This document shows, piece by piece, positions 1-19,551 of a stretch of 64,000 nucleotides of DNA. The stretch is from Sipunculus nudus (lineage: Eukaryota > Annelida > Sipuncula > Golfingiida > Sipunculidae): assembly GCA_026874595.1 (NCBI GenBank), contig CM049307.1, positions 62,648,370 through 62,712,369 of the forward strand, in the 5' to 3' direction. Each line of letters opens with the position of its first letter. Position 1 is the first letter of the stretch. The translations under genes were made by a program, and so were the position numbers. Under the pieces are notes generated by a model. That model saw only the letters and a program-made list of their open reading frames with translations. It searched no databases and was not told the origin of the DNA.

Positions 1-2420
1 CGGCAACACTTTTTGGCTTATTGCCATGAAAGTTCCAAGGAACAATATTTAATTACCATCGGAATAGGCCCCTTCAAGCTAATCGCCCCATTGGTTCAGA
101 GTGCTTCCATTAACTTGATATCGAATTTATATCCCTATATCACGTGAGCATTATGCTGGCTCGACCTTGATGTTCCAATAATGATGAGCTCAAACAGAAC
201 ATTAATTATCCCTACATCCTGTCAAGGAATAAGACCAACCCATAGAAACTGAGCGACTCAAGCCGGTACATGTAAAAAGTTCATGTGTCAAGAGACTGCA
301 TTGATGTCAATAGTAAAACATATTGACATCTTTAATGAGTACTTGTAAGAGTAATATTTTTTTACATTTTATTTATTTTTTTTGTTGCAATAAATATCAA
401 TCAACAAACTGGAACATTAGGAAAAGACCTGGAAATTTAGATTATATAACCAAAGACATCCTTTCCATTAATTTGCTTCATATAATTCCTAATAGTAAAG
501 AACATTTTATTTAATTTTTTCATTATTAAAATTGAAATGAAAAATACCCAAAGGTGACTACATGGTGTCATTTGGAATACATCTAGGGGGCCATCCACAC
601 AACAGCAGTTATTGCAAGGTAATTCCCTGTTACTCATTCACTTTCAAATTCCTTTTTCATTAGTTTTTCTTAAAGTTGTTATAAACCAATAAAAAATTAT
701 TCAATTATTGTTATATTTTTGGCCAAAACAACTACTATAGGAGGGGGTTGGACTGCAGTACACCTTGAGCCAGTTGTAATCAGCCAAGAGCTGGCTGCCT
801 GCCGAGTTTGCCCCGCTTCCAGCGTGCATAATTAGCTTGAGAGGTCAACAGGAGAGACATACACATGACTGAATAGGGGCTTCAGAATAGCCTAAACTTA
901 AATAAAAGCTACAGTTTTTGGTCTATTCCTTTCAGAATTTAGAAGTTGAATTCCTAATGTGTGCATGATATGAAAATTAAATAAACAGTACCTACAGGGA
1001 AAACAACATGCCATGGCCAAAGTTGGGCAAAATGTAAGTTACTGGTTTTATATTTATTCTAATAACTCATTAAATTTGCTAAGTTCAGATCAAATTTTCT
1101 GTATACAATTAAATCTTCATGAATTTAAGTTATATCCCTGAAAAAAATTCTCTAGCTTCAACATTTCTCATGGCAAGTGAGTATAAAGATTTGATTTTTT
1201 TACAAAGCGCATTATGTTGGAGCCCATAACATCTACAAATTACATAATACTGACCTAATTTCAGTTATGTTCGTTGGAAATTCATAGAGAAATATTTTTT
1301 TTTAATAAAATCAAAAACAGATGTGTATTTATATAAAGCAGTCTTCAAGTGTGACAGTGGGTTTTTAATAGAAAGTTGAGGTTTCTCCTTAATATCTCGA
1401 TGGAATGGAGTTGTATTTACTTAATTTTTGGTATGGTAGGATATTTTGGGGACATCTAACTGTATGTCGAATTTTGAATTCGTAGGTCCAACGGTTTTAA
1501 AACGTGCCAGTTTAATGGACGGACAGACAGACAAACTGACGGCACGACGGCTGTTTATGCGGAAGATATCTCAAAACGTTTATTAGAAAATTTCTTGAAT
1601 TCCTTGAGAGAGAAGGCTTCAGGCAAAATATCAAGATTGTTTCTATTATTTCTCCATTCTTTAATATATACAACATATCAAGTGACATACACAATAATTA
1701 AAATATCAGGATTTCTTTCATAGATGATGTAGAAATGGATACCATCAAAAATATCCTAAACTTTTAAAAACAGAAGTATTGTCGAGTCAGGAAAAAGTGT
1801 TTTATATTAATTACTAGCTTAAACGGGCTTCGTAAAAAGACACAAAACTGACCAAGTACAATATATTTATTACTGACAAGAAATAAATCTATAAATATAA
1901 ATGCTTACACTTTGAGACAATCAGTGTCACCAGAAAGCTGTAACAGACTTGGGCCTTAAACTGAATTATATTTTATCCTATTATATATTAACACTGCAGT
2001 CCGAGGAACAGAATCCTACGGGAGGTATAATCACATGGGATTGTCTGGCCAATCAAATGTTTGGTCCTCCTGGTGTTCCTATCCCTCTTCATTCTCACAG
2101 AGAAAATAAATGGACTCTAAAATCCTAAAACAAAATGTCTTACCAGTTGAAAACCTGGACTTTATCACAGTTACTCTGCAGGTCTTACTTCTGTATGTGT
2201 CATGTTTACCTGCAACCCTTGAGAGGAATATATATTAAGAAAATAAAAAAAAAAAGATTTGTCACTACCAAAATATTTGAAATTTTACGACAATGCTAGA
2301 CATAAAATTTTTGTTTACAATGACTCAAAAGTTATGGTCTTTGTTTTAAAGTAACAAAATTCATGATGAGCGAGTTTTGTTACATGTTTCTGAGTGGAAT
2401 GTCCATGTAGGTTAGCTGAT
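1..2420. other. Intergenic, downstream of the sterol desaturase-like gene
   Basis: No supportable coding region is seen; the ORFs here are short and AT-driven. The part nearest 2420 should include the 3' UTR of the minus-strand gene ending at 2421. Around 1505-1560 there is a GGACGGACAGACAGACAAAC stretch like the tail of the dispersed repeats at 8.1-8.6 and 50.9-51.1 kb. Nothing else was recognised. Confidence 0.5.
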
Positions 2421-10016
<7,596 letters not shown>

Positions 10017-10730
10017 CTTGCCGGCGACCGCAGCTACCTAATGTCAGAAAAACCGCCGAAAGATTCCTTGTCAATAATCAAATATTACACAACTTCACCT
10101 GCCGGGGACAGTCAGTCGCCTGGCAATCCAGGTCAGGTTGGACGAACCCATGTCATCAGGGGGGTGCAGGCGATGCACTGAATTGGCTGGACTTTTGGAC
10201 TGTTTCGTGAGATTAGTTGGGGATGTGAGACTTAACACGATTTTGTAACGGACCCTACACACATTAATTTATAAATCATAAGTGCCTGAACTAGGCGAAA
10301 CGGCCAGGGTTCGGGAAAAGGGGAATCCCCGGCTGGGTACATATGTACCTAGTACAGGTGCAGCTGTGAGTTGCGTGCATATTTGCTTTGCTTTGGCCAG
10401 GCACGGGGAAACCCCACGGTAACCAACAGTACGATATAAAAAACCTCTATGTCCCGGTTACTGGACAGAAATTGTAGAACCGATTGAATCTAAACTGAAG
10501 ACACCTGTGAATGTAAAAACATCATTGAAACAACGGCAGTGCTGCATGATACATGTATGTATCTAAGCATCAGGTAACATGAAAAGACGTGACCCTTTGC
10601 GTGGAGGGATTTAGGGTTTCCCCTTAAGTTGCCTTAACTATGGCACTTTTACTTCATTTACTAATGCAAACGTATTAATTAACGAATCTCTTAAAAATCA
10701 TGGTCTAAGGCCACAGACACACACAAATAC

Positions 10731-10754
10731 ATATATATATATACATATATATAT

Positions 10755-10790
<36 letters not shown>
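10731..10790. repeat. (AT)n microsatellite with AC interruptions
   Basis: AT dinucleotides with periodic ATACAT interruptions. Confidence 0.9.
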
Positions 10791-10796
<6 letters not shown>

Positions 10797-11934
10797 ATAA
10801 ATAAACAATAATAGTGATAATAATTGTTCAAAGAGATACGAGAAAAAATACGGTGCGAGGGAGCGAATTTAATCTGTATTACATAAAACTAGACCCTAAT
10901 TCTTTGAAATGGTACATATAACATAAATGAGTCAATTGTCATCTAAGAACCCCTTCAAAGAATCGAGACAAGAGCCTAAACGAGAAACATTACCGATGAT
11001 CTGGAGGGGGAAAAATACTAAAAAGAATCCATGGGACCCACTCATCGGTCTCGACGCTTGGCTAAATTTTTCTTCTAGAATATTTTTAGCTTTTTTCAAA
11101 ATGTCTGTCCTGTGACCTTCTTAACTAGGGATATATCTGTGATATAACTGTTTTAGTCTATCATTATGTATTAGAGTACAACAGTTTGGTAATGTTCTTA
11201 TTAGCAGGTGTACCTGGAATGAGCGCAATATCAATAATGAATAATAATAATAATTATTATTATACTTTATCATTATTTTTTTATTTACCTTGATACCGAA
11301 AATCATTTGGGTCCTTCTTCTACTGGTAGATGGGCTTAATGTGAAAGATTGAAGATTTGAGATGAAACGGTCTGCTTCAAATGTATCGAAAAGCTTGATT
11401 AAGAAGAAAGTCCTAATACATTGATCTAATGAACAGTATTCTACCCTTATTAGTAGATGAGCATACGTGACAGATGGAAGGTTTGGGAAGAAAAGTTTAG
11501 TTTTAATTGCTTCAAAAATCCGTAAAAAGAAGTGGAACTCGACAATTTACCTTCTGAACAAAAAATCTACAGGTGTCTTGGCTTATTATCAGGCAAGGGG
11601 TTTTTGACAGATGGAAGATGTTACTTTATATGTGTAGCCAGTACTTCGAAAACATACGGTTAACAAATATCCTAAATTTCAATTGATATTACCTTGAAGT
11701 TCAAAGTCAAGGTCACCAGTTCTTTAACTTCTCTAAGAACTTTCATGAAACAATAGGTGTGGCAAATCTGAGGAAAAATATGCAGTATAGGCCTACTTTA
11801 AAAGTTGTGAGGCTGATAATTATACCTGAGTGCGGCAAATTTTACATGGAAGGTCAACGTCAAGCCTAATTTGAGATCTCTGTCCATTTGTGTGTATTCC
11901 ATATTATTTCAGGGGTGCTCAAACAAGCCCTGTA

Positions 11935-12085
11935 ACTTGGAGGATATATATAGGTCACAATGACCTCATTTCAGGTTTCCAAGGAGATCTTTTTAGAATT
12001 TCAGAAAATGCTAACCCACGACCGGCCGGACGACGGACAAAGCACCATCGCCAGACCTCAGTGGCTTTCAGTCAGCTCAGCTAAA
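11935..12085. repeat. Dispersed repeat with GACGGACAAAGC...CAGCTCAGCT tail, copy 2
   Basis: Relative of 6640-6778 (see that entry). It reads ACGACCGGCCGGACGACGG, then ACAAAGCACCATCG and ends GTCAGCTCAGCTAAA. Confidence 0.55.
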
Positions 12086-13326
12086 TACATGCCAGGAACG
12101 TCAAACTTGACTTGTGAAGTTCAGTTGTTCCGCCAAAAGCTGGCGCGCGCTACGTTTATGTTAGGCGCCACTTGGCGCGGCCCGTTGCTAATTTATTTAC
12201 ACTTTCGGCAGCAGTAAGTTAACAGTTTCAGTACGATATATTGGCAGATACCATCATAATTGAACATGCCATACAAATACATATTTCATGTATATTAAAC
12301 ATACCTGGAATGTTAAAGGGCCATTTAAGACATCTGATAGAATTTAACCAAATATAATTATAAAAATTCATATACTGAAGTATTTTGTGTTTACATGCCA
12401 TCAGAGGTCATATGTTACCACAGCCAACCAGAAAAGCATTGAAAAGGTTATGCTTAGTTTTCCAGAAAGTTTGTTGATAGCATATGGCGCATAATAACCA
12501 TCTGCCAATCACTTATCAGCTTCGACAACAGACCGCCCGCACGGAGCGACATCGTTTGGGCATTAGATGAACCCATGCAGTCCATACCATGTTCATGCCC
12601 ACTAAGAAATACGTTTACGTAAGCATGAGACTTGAACCGTCGACTCATGCTAATGACATGCTACTTTTCCAATTTTGTCCCGCAAAGTAGATCCAAGAAT
12701 TTTTTTAATGTTACAAATAAGAAATTAATCACTTTGAGAGAGAGGGAAAGATCACAGACATTATCCAGATGGCGCCTCTGCAGTCGTCCGAGAGAGCGTT
12801 TGAAATCTATACTCAATCTCCACCAGAGGTCGCAATGCAGAAGGAGTCTGGTGGCTTTTGCTCCCACCCAAATTCTATATCTGACTTTGTGTCAACAGCC
12901 GGGGGGGGGTATGTATATATATATATAGCACGTTTCTGCATTTTATAAAATATAGACATATCGATGCAGGAGTTGGGGACGGGAACTGGGGGACGGGAGC
13001 TGAGGGACGGGAAGCGGAAAGGGGGGGGGGGGGGTGTTAGCTAGACCTATTGCTCTCAGGAGACTGACTTCAGATATGTCAATGCAGCAGGCATGTAATA
13101 TATAATGTGGTTAGGCCCATATCAGATCATGACGTCATTGTTCAATAGATATATAATTTGCACTAACAAGACAACACTTGGACTGTTCTTGGTAAAAGAG
13201 GTGGTCAACGTATAGATTAGATGGCAGCTTATCTGTATCGCAGGTATCTTTAGACAAATGTATTACAATTGACGGTGGTAGCATTCAACTTGTCATGCAA
13301 CTCGGGATTGTTCTTTTTTAGGTATC

Positions 13327-13349
13327 GGGGGGGGGGGGGGGGGGGGGGG
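13327..13349. repeat. Poly(G) tract, 23 bases
   Basis: Longest pure G run in the window; lies just 5' of the Gypsy remnant. Confidence 0.95.
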
Positions 13350-13469
13350 TGTCAGGTGGATGCGATTTCAAGTGTATCCTAACAGGTCAATTTTCAAATA
13401 TTCCTATAAAATCTGAGGAAAAAGTTTCCATCAATAATTGTCTAAACCAGAAAAGACGTTCGTAGGATA

Positions 13470-14316
13470 TTGCTGTCTAGTATTATCAGGCCACCTTTTA
13501 GGCACCGAATATTAGACAACTGTCCTGTCGTCACTTATGAAAATCAAAGCGGAGAAAGACCGAAAACCAAGAAAGCCTTGCGAGCCTTTCTAGGTCTGAC
13601 CGCTTATTACCGGAAATTCCTGCCGAACTATGCCAAAATAATAGTTCCGTTAACTTACCTTACAAGGATAGGGCAACCTAACAAAATGGATACGAAGGAA
13701 GTCTATGAGAATGCGAACAGCACATTTAAGGCTAAGCTAGCTGATCCCCCCATACTGAAACTGCTCGATTTCAGTAAGCGGTTCTAGGTAAAATGCCACG
13801 GGTCGGATGTCGGAATCGGAAGTATCATTATGCAGGAGCACGCAGGAACTATGTATCCGAAAACTTATGCTAGCAGAAAGTTACTAGTTAGAGAAAGAAA
13901 TTAATGTACCATCGAGAGAGAGAGAGAGAGAGTGTTTGGCAATTATTTTGGCCGTTTAGAAATTTGAGATGTACTTGTCATGTAGACCATTCCCTATATC
14001 CAGACAGACCACAAGACCACAAAAGTGAATTGGCAAAGCCAAGTGCGTAAACAAGAGTGTAATAAGATGAGCTAAATGGAGTTTAGATTTGAGATACAAG
14101 CTGTTTCTGCAAAGCTAAATCATTGGCCTGACTTTAAGTGGGTTACCTAAGTGTTGAACAGAATTCTATATTGTGGATATTTGTTAAGACAGACAATGTA
14201 TATAGATATGAGTTGATATATTTTGTAATATTTTAACGTAACTTGTTATGGATCGATACTGTGTATCGAGAAAATACTATGTATTTTCTTTAAAAAAAAA
14301 AGGGTGGGTGGGGTGA
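13470..14316 (+). pseudogene. Ty3/Gypsy retrotransposon pol fragment (reverse transcriptase/RNase H), broken
   Basis: The frame from about 13540 to 13787 reads a Gypsy RT thumb/connection segment, with KTKKALRAFLGLTAYYRKFL (about 13564-13623) and then PLTYLTR. The same frame continues past a TAG at 13785 into RNase H-like sequence (CHGSDVGIGSIIMQE, then YASRKLL), then a TAA near 13902 and further stops. Upstream, a GHLLGTEY-like piece lies in another frame, so at least one frameshift is present. Integrase is missing: only about 0.3 kb separates the RNase H remnant from the LTR. The 5' LTR, gag and protease are absent. It is clearly a dead, internally deleted element on the plus strand. Confidence 0.85.
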
Positions 14317-15058
14317 TGTAACGAGTGAACTGTGACTTAGTTATCGCACATGCAAGTAAGGAGTATAATCAGATAATTTTTTCTATAGTTTATTGAATAT
14401 TAATATGGAGTATCACATGTCGATGTTAGCGTGAGAACTTGGTTTAGAGAACCCAGGAGTCTTGTTTGATGTTAGTTTCAGTACAGTTATAATTCCGCGG
14501 GAATCGGTTCATGCCGGTAGATGTCTATACGGTTCCTTTAATAACATTGTTCACTGTAGACTTCAAAGGCAACGCAACTGCATACTTAATTTGTAAGCCT
14601 ATCTGCCAGTGATTTAAAGATTTTGCCTTGTATGGCGAGCGCGTACTTTAGTGGGAACAGTGTCAACCGAGTATTGTTTAGTGGCGCGAAGCGCTGGTTA
14701 GTGCCTGTGTATACACAGTGACAAGAGGCCTGGACTTGAAGCTTGCATTCCAATGTCACATGTTCGTCGGTCATGTGATCAGCAGCCGTAATACCTAAAG
14801 AAACTTTCATGTGTGGAGTACATTCGGGAGTAAACAGGAACCAGTGATTTTTTTATGTGATTATTTTGATCATCGATACATTTGTGTTGAATGTCTTTTT
14901 AGAGAAATATAAGTTTATATTTTATATACTTTATTGTTTTGTTTACTAAAGGCTTTTTCATTCTTTTGAGTGTAAGTGCGAGTTTCAGTTTAGTTTACCA
15001 TTTTAAAGAACCTGGAGTGTCCATTCCTTCGGGGGTCTGACAATCATCTTGTTTTACA
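14317..15058 (+). mobile_element. Putative 3' LTR of the Gypsy element (742 bp)
   Basis: It starts TGTAACGAGTG directly after a purine-rich stretch (AAAAAGGGTGGGTGGGGTGA, 14297-14316), which fits a polypurine tract. It ends CTTGTTTTACA, giving short TGTAA...TTACA inverted ends. No second LTR and no target duplication can be seen because the 5' part is lost, so the right border is inferred only from the TTACA end. Confidence 0.55.
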
Positions 15059-15713
15059 TTCAATTAGCTACATATATTGGAACATATAATTTCTGGAGAG
15101 ATCGCATGTAAACAGCATTATCGTAAAGTTGATTACTGTGAAGTCAGCAGCTGGTTACTTTATTGCAAACATGCACAAGAAGGTAAGGCAAAACACATGA
15201 TTGTTGTATTGGAATCTTACTCCGATTATGAAGAACTTTCTTTATCAATAACAATGTGTACATTTGAATCCAGATTAGTATCGAAACTACATCCATACGA
15301 GTTTCTTGAACACTCAAATTTATACAGTATTGCATTTTAGCTAGCGATATACCCATTATTTCGACATGCGACTTGTGACATCAGGTCTGAAGTGTGTGCG
15401 CAAAATGGCAGCCCCATATGTAGTTTCAAGATATTGGGAGATATAAAAATGTCCGGGTTCGATAAGGTCGCGGGGTTGTGATACGAAATTGTTTTGAGAA
15501 AGAGCACAGACAAGTACATTTCTGCGGGGAGCGTTTTTTTTTTTTTTTTTGGGGGGGGGGGGGGGGGGCAAAGGCGCATGAATCGGTATGAGCAGGAGAT
15601 AATTTTTTGGGGACCACGCCTAAATCCTAAATTTATAATAGCATAACAAGGATTTATGAATTTACATCTGTTACAGAGTGTCAGAGTGTCTAGTACGTAA
15701 CGTATCCAATATT
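15059..15713. other. Gene-free stretch between LTR and first GT31 gene
   Basis: Contains the T17-G18 tract at 15534-15568. Proline- and lysine-rich open frames here are translations of that homopolymer and are not genes. The 3' UTR of the minus-strand GT31 gene should begin at 15713. Confidence 0.5.
15534..15568. repeat. Homopolymer junction T17-G18
   Basis: Seventeen T are followed directly by eighteen G on the plus strand. Confidence 0.95.
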
Positions 15714-16763
15714 TCACATTATGTTCTCTGTGTTTGCTATAACAGTTTGCTTTTTCCTGGGGTTTCCGATTTGAATTCTGAACCAGTCGTTGTAGAAGCC
15801 ATCCAGAGGTGTATTCATTGGACCACGGATACGTGAAGATATAATGATTCCTCCTGGCAGTATGGACTTATTCACAGGGCGAGAGGACAGCGCGGGTAGT
15901 AGCCCGGTAATAAACACATCCTCAACGATAAAAACCTTGTATTTTAAGGATTGTTGGTACAAATACGCCGCGTATGCTGGTGTCATTACGTAGCCATTGA
16001 CTCCCTTACAAAATTTTGGAAAACATTTATCAGGAAACTCATCCTGGATTACGAGGTTTTCATCAATTGGGGTATGGTAAGTAATGTTTAATTTGACCGG
16101 GGTCAAACTGACTGCGTTCGACATGATTTGGTCACACAATATGTCGCCATCTTTGATAGAAGTATATTTAATCATGTCAGTCAGTTGAAATGGGTTAACC
16201 ATGTGGTTATCATCGAGTTTGAGCACGGCTCTGGCATGTCTACAATGGTCACCCACCCATTTTAATCCCAGAAGTGATTTACATGTAGACGTGACCCTGC
16301 TTTCTGAGAAGTTTCCCTGGATAATATCATTGTATCTTTCAATTTCTTCATTCATATGTTTTGTTGTATTCTCGTTATTATTATAGCCGAGTATAAAAAC
16401 GGTAACAATATTAAAACCTATATAGGCTTTAACAGATCCAAATGTCTTCCTGACCATATGACGACGATCCAAATGGATAATTCTTGTATCCACTAGGAAC
16501 ACGATATAATCACCCACTGTTCCGCACACGCCTTTCGGAGCTTGAAGAATGTTCACGTCACACCTGCCGACAGCTTTCCAGAATGTTCTGTTCAATTGAG
16601 GTTTGTCTTCACTTTTACAGATTCCTGTTTGAAGCGTCTTTTGGTTATAGTATTCTTTGACGACTGTATGTAGGAAATACAAGGCAGAGCAAAATATGAC
16701 AAACAGCAAGCGGTGTTGGTTTATTAGTCGGAAGATCCGTCTTGGTCGTCCAAAGAAACCCAT
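15714..16763 (-). CDS. GT31-like glycosyltransferase, divergent, single exon (349 aa)
   Basis: Type II membrane protein resembling beta-1,3-galactosyl/N-acetylglucosaminyltransferases of family GT31, which act in the Golgi lumen. It has a basic N-tail (residues 1-18), a membrane anchor at about 19-35, a short stem, and a GT31 domain from about 85. Visible motifs are MVRKTFGS (103-110, for the usual IRxTWGS), LKLDDNHMVN (181-190, where DDD is usual) and VEDVFITGLLP (280-290). The missing third Asp and lost Trp suggest altered metal or donor binding, or loss of catalysis. It has a cysteine-rich pattern and Asn-X-Thr/Ser sites. The ATG at 16763 has A at -3 and G at +4; a possible acceptor (ccatttcag) about 50 bp upstream hints at a 5' UTR intron. 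It is intact along its whole length, which argues against a simple pseudogene. Family placement is firm from order and spacing of motifs; specificity is unknown. Confidence 0.82.
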   Translation of the reverse strand: MGFFGRPRRIFRLINQHRLLFVIFCSALYFLHTVVKEYYNQKTLQTGICKSEDKPQLNRTFWKAVGRCDVNILQAPKGVCGTVGDYIVFLVDTRIIHLDRRHMVRKTFGSVKAYIGFNIVTVFILGYNNNENTTKHMNEEIERYNDIIQGNFSESRVTSTCKSLLGLKWVGDHCRHARAVLKLDDNHMVNPFQLTDMIKYTSIKDGDILCDQIMSNAVSLTPVKLNITYHTPIDENLVIQDEFPDKCFPKFCKGVNGYVMTPAYAAYLYQQSLKYKVFIVEDVFITGLLPALSSRPVNKSILPGGIIISSRIRGPMNTPLDGFYNDWFRIQIGNPRKKQTVIANTENIM

Positions 16764-18450
16764 CTTGTCACCATAAAAGAAAATACACGACGTTGTCTGT
16801 TACCGGCACACATTCCTGAAATGGAAGATGTCATATTTTGATAAAACAGATTGTCTCGTTAACATGATATTCATTATGTTTGGAAATTTTTGAATGGTTG
16901 TATTTGATGCAAAGAACATATACTTTATTTCTGATCTAGACGCCAACTTGTTGCATGACTATAGACATTGATTATTTATCATGAGCTCTAGTAGGAGGGA
17001 TTTAATGAAGTAACTTTTGAATACTTGATGAATACTTTGCTGTTATTGGAACATCCAGCAGTATAAAGCTTTGGGTTTAACAATAACATTATATATTACA
17101 TGATTACATTTAATCTTTATATTAACATTATGATATATGTTATGCCATTTCCTCTTCAGGTTTAATTGGTACATGTAGTTAAAATCATAGACATTTTAGT
17201 AGGACGTTGTTCCAATCCCGCTTTCTTCACTTTATAAAACATGTCTTTTTGTTAGTTGGGTCGAGCTTTCCTCATAAAATACGCTGGTGTATAATAATCA
17301 TCTTTATTAATCGCCTTAGAGGCTTGAGCTGTAACGTACGGCTAATATACCGCGGCTCTAGCTTCCTGTCCATGCCATGCCTGTCCATGCCAATCGTGAT
17401 GGTCATCTAATAAATTGACCTTCGACCCATTTCGTCATACTTACAGCCTATGTTCCTTGCCCATGGATGAGAGTTGCCATGAGACATGCTGTTTTCTGTA
17501 CCGGCAAAGTTTACTGTGCAGCGGTATAATACAACACAACTATGAAGCTAATTTGAAATCAACAGACTAAAGCTAGGCCTGAACAAGAGTTATAAAACTT
17601 TATGTGGAAAGTGGAAAGGTTGATTTGTACCAGTTCCGTTCTGGCCCAAATCGGACATTTGATAACGATTTACTTGTCTCTATCAGAGCAGCTGCAAGCA
17701 ATTCAGAGTATAAGTTATAATAGACCAGAATGTAGTTATTATGATTTATTATTGAAGGATGCCTGTTTATCAACGAGCTGTGACTTACCACATAACACTA
17801 GCCCATGCTTACAAACAGAAAAACATGACCCGAGTCGGTTGATTGCGCTCTAACTGAGTTGGTGAAAGCATGTGAAGCAAAACCATCTGGTTCTCCTGAT
17901 CTGCCGCCAGATGTCCTTGTTTTACTTGTATGGATTACAATCGGCGTTCATCTTGGCGGTCCTCTATGATATAAACACCTTGATATGATTAAAAATGGAC
18001 AGCTTTTGCGTTCTTGGGTCGTTGCGTTTTGGTTTATCTTCATAAAATGTATAAACATTGTCTTTATTGAATACGCGTCAGGTCTCGGAAAAGGTCCCTT
18101 TGAGAAATGTTTCTCTTGGGTTAGAGCGTCCTAGTCTATTATGTTCCCCTTGATCACGTCCACTTGTCATCCAACCACTCATGTAGGAAATATGGGGACC
18201 CTACCTCTGAAGGTCGCTTTTGCAGTCAGACAATATACATACGTGTGCCAGACCAAAATCAGACCAATAATAATTTTTTTTGCCATGAAACCAAAAATCT
18301 TAAATATTTCTTTTTAAGAAGTATAAGAAGGCATTTTGACAAATAATATGTGAAATAAATGTGTGCCAGATGTCGTGGATATGAAGCCAGTTCTCCTTGT
18401 AAGATAAAGGATGTTTGTAGGAATACTAAAGAACGTAAACCAAATGTAAA
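16764..18450. other. Intergenic
   Basis: Upstream of the GT31 gene at 15714-16763, so its promoter should lie in the first part. No other gene or clear repeat was recognised before the LINE fragment. Confidence 0.45.
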
Positions 18451-18988
18451 GAACGGCTTCAGATGGTCCAGAATAATGCTGCGCGTCTCTTTCTTAAATA
18501 GCGTAAGACCGACCACGTCACCCCGCTGCTCAAACAGCTCCATTGGCTTCCCGTCAAGTACCGCATACAATACAAAATTGCTGTTTTTGTTTACCGCCGT
18601 TTTGATGTTTCACTTCCATCATATTTGACTGAAAAAATAATAACCTATCGGCCTTTGCGTACGCTGCGCTCGTCTGGCGGAAATCTTCTTAAAGCACCAA
18701 AGTGTAATATGAAAATCGGTGAACATTCCTTCCGTTTTGTAGCCCCAAAAGTTTGGAATTTACATCCCATTGCACTTAGAAAATCTCAAACTCTTGTATC
18801 ATTTAAAACTAATTTTAAAATATCTTTTTTTCGGCAAGATTAATATGCATTATTTTTTTGTGGGTCAGGCACAGGGAGTAGATTTCCAAATAATTGTGTG
18901 TGTGTGTGTGAATTGCGCTGTGAGTCCGACCATCGGAGAATTAGCGCTATATAAATACTATATATTATTATTATTATTATTATTATAT
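18451..18988 (+). mobile_element. 3' end of a non-LTR retrotransposon (CR1/L2-type LINE)
   Basis: One frame runs from 18451 to the TAA at 18841-18843 with a single internal TAG at 18499. It reads the C-terminus of a LINE reverse transcriptase, with VQNNAARL, DHVTPLLKQLHWLPVKYRI, YRPLRTLRSS, FRFVAPKVWNLHPIALRKS and LVSFKTNFK. This order (HVTPLL..LHWLPV, then AP.VWN.LP.) is typical of the CR1/L2 group. About 100 bp of 3' UTR follow, with GTGAGTCCGACC and GCGCTATATAAATACTAT, then a (TTA)n tail at 18964-18985. It is 5'-truncated, the usual result of incomplete LINE insertion. Confidence 0.88.
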
Positions 18989-18992
18989 GTAA

Positions 18993-19090
18993 TGTAAAGA
19001 ACGTATATCTTATACTCTAATATAAAGAACGTATAACTGATGTAAAAACGTATATCTTATAAAAGAACGTATATCTAATGTAAAAAAGAT
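18993..19090. repeat. Small tandem repeat, AACGTATATCT-type units
   Basis: The units AAAGAACGTATATCTTATA, AAAGAACGTATAACTGATGT, AAAAACGTATATCTTAT, AAAAGAACGTATATCTAATG and the like are repeated about five times, right after the LINE tail. Confidence 0.75.
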
Positions 19091-19365
19091 ATAGGTGACG
19101 CCACGTATAAAGGAGGGCCATGGACATTGACAAAGTTTCACAGGTGCGTCTGATCATCCAGCCAACCACTTCTGACAGCAGGTGTTGTGAGCCAGGAATA
19201 CACAGAAAATGATTAAAATATACATTATACATACAGATATGGAAGTACAGATGACGCCTAATATGAACACATGAGTATATGTGACAATCATCCACCAAGT
19301 TGCATTCGTCAGTCATAATTGGTTAAATAGTTCGTCATTGAGAAATGCTGGAATAACGGAAACTA

Positions 19366-19549
19366 TAGTAAAACCCGGCCTAACGCCCCCCCCCCCCCCC
19401 GGTGTAGCAGCCAGCTCAAAATAACGACCACTTGTCCACGGTCCCCTTTCTTATTTACTCTTTATACAAAACCTCACTTAGACGACAACTCGAAAATGTG
19501 ACCACTGTATCGAGGTCCCGCTTGTGGTCATTATTTCGAGAATTTACTG
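19366..19549. mobile_element. Short Tc1/mariner-like MITE with TA target duplication
   Basis: The left end is TAGTAAAACC and the right end reads GAATTTACTG, with TA on both sides (19364-19365 and 19550-19551). Internal AATAACGACCACTTGTCC and GTGGTCATTATTTCGAG can pair. Third member of the CAGTRAA...GACCAC group in this window. It contains a C14 run. Confidence 0.65.
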
Positions 19550-19551
19550 TA

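Larger units (their letters stand above)
10017..13469. other. Intergenic, upstream of the sterol desaturase-like gene
   Basis: The first few hundred bases should contain its promoter and 5' UTR; no clear TATA box was found. The rest has an (AT)n tract (10731-10790), repeat copies, and poly(G) runs at 12901-12908, 13021-13034 and 13327-13349. A GC-richer patch lies at 12110-12190 (AAGCTGGCGCGCGCTACG). No ORF here resembles a known protein. Confidence 0.5.

Noticed and set aside
15337-15717. Proline/lysine-rich open frames
   Set aside because: They exist only because the T17-G18 homopolymer is open in all frames; no conserved sequence around it.
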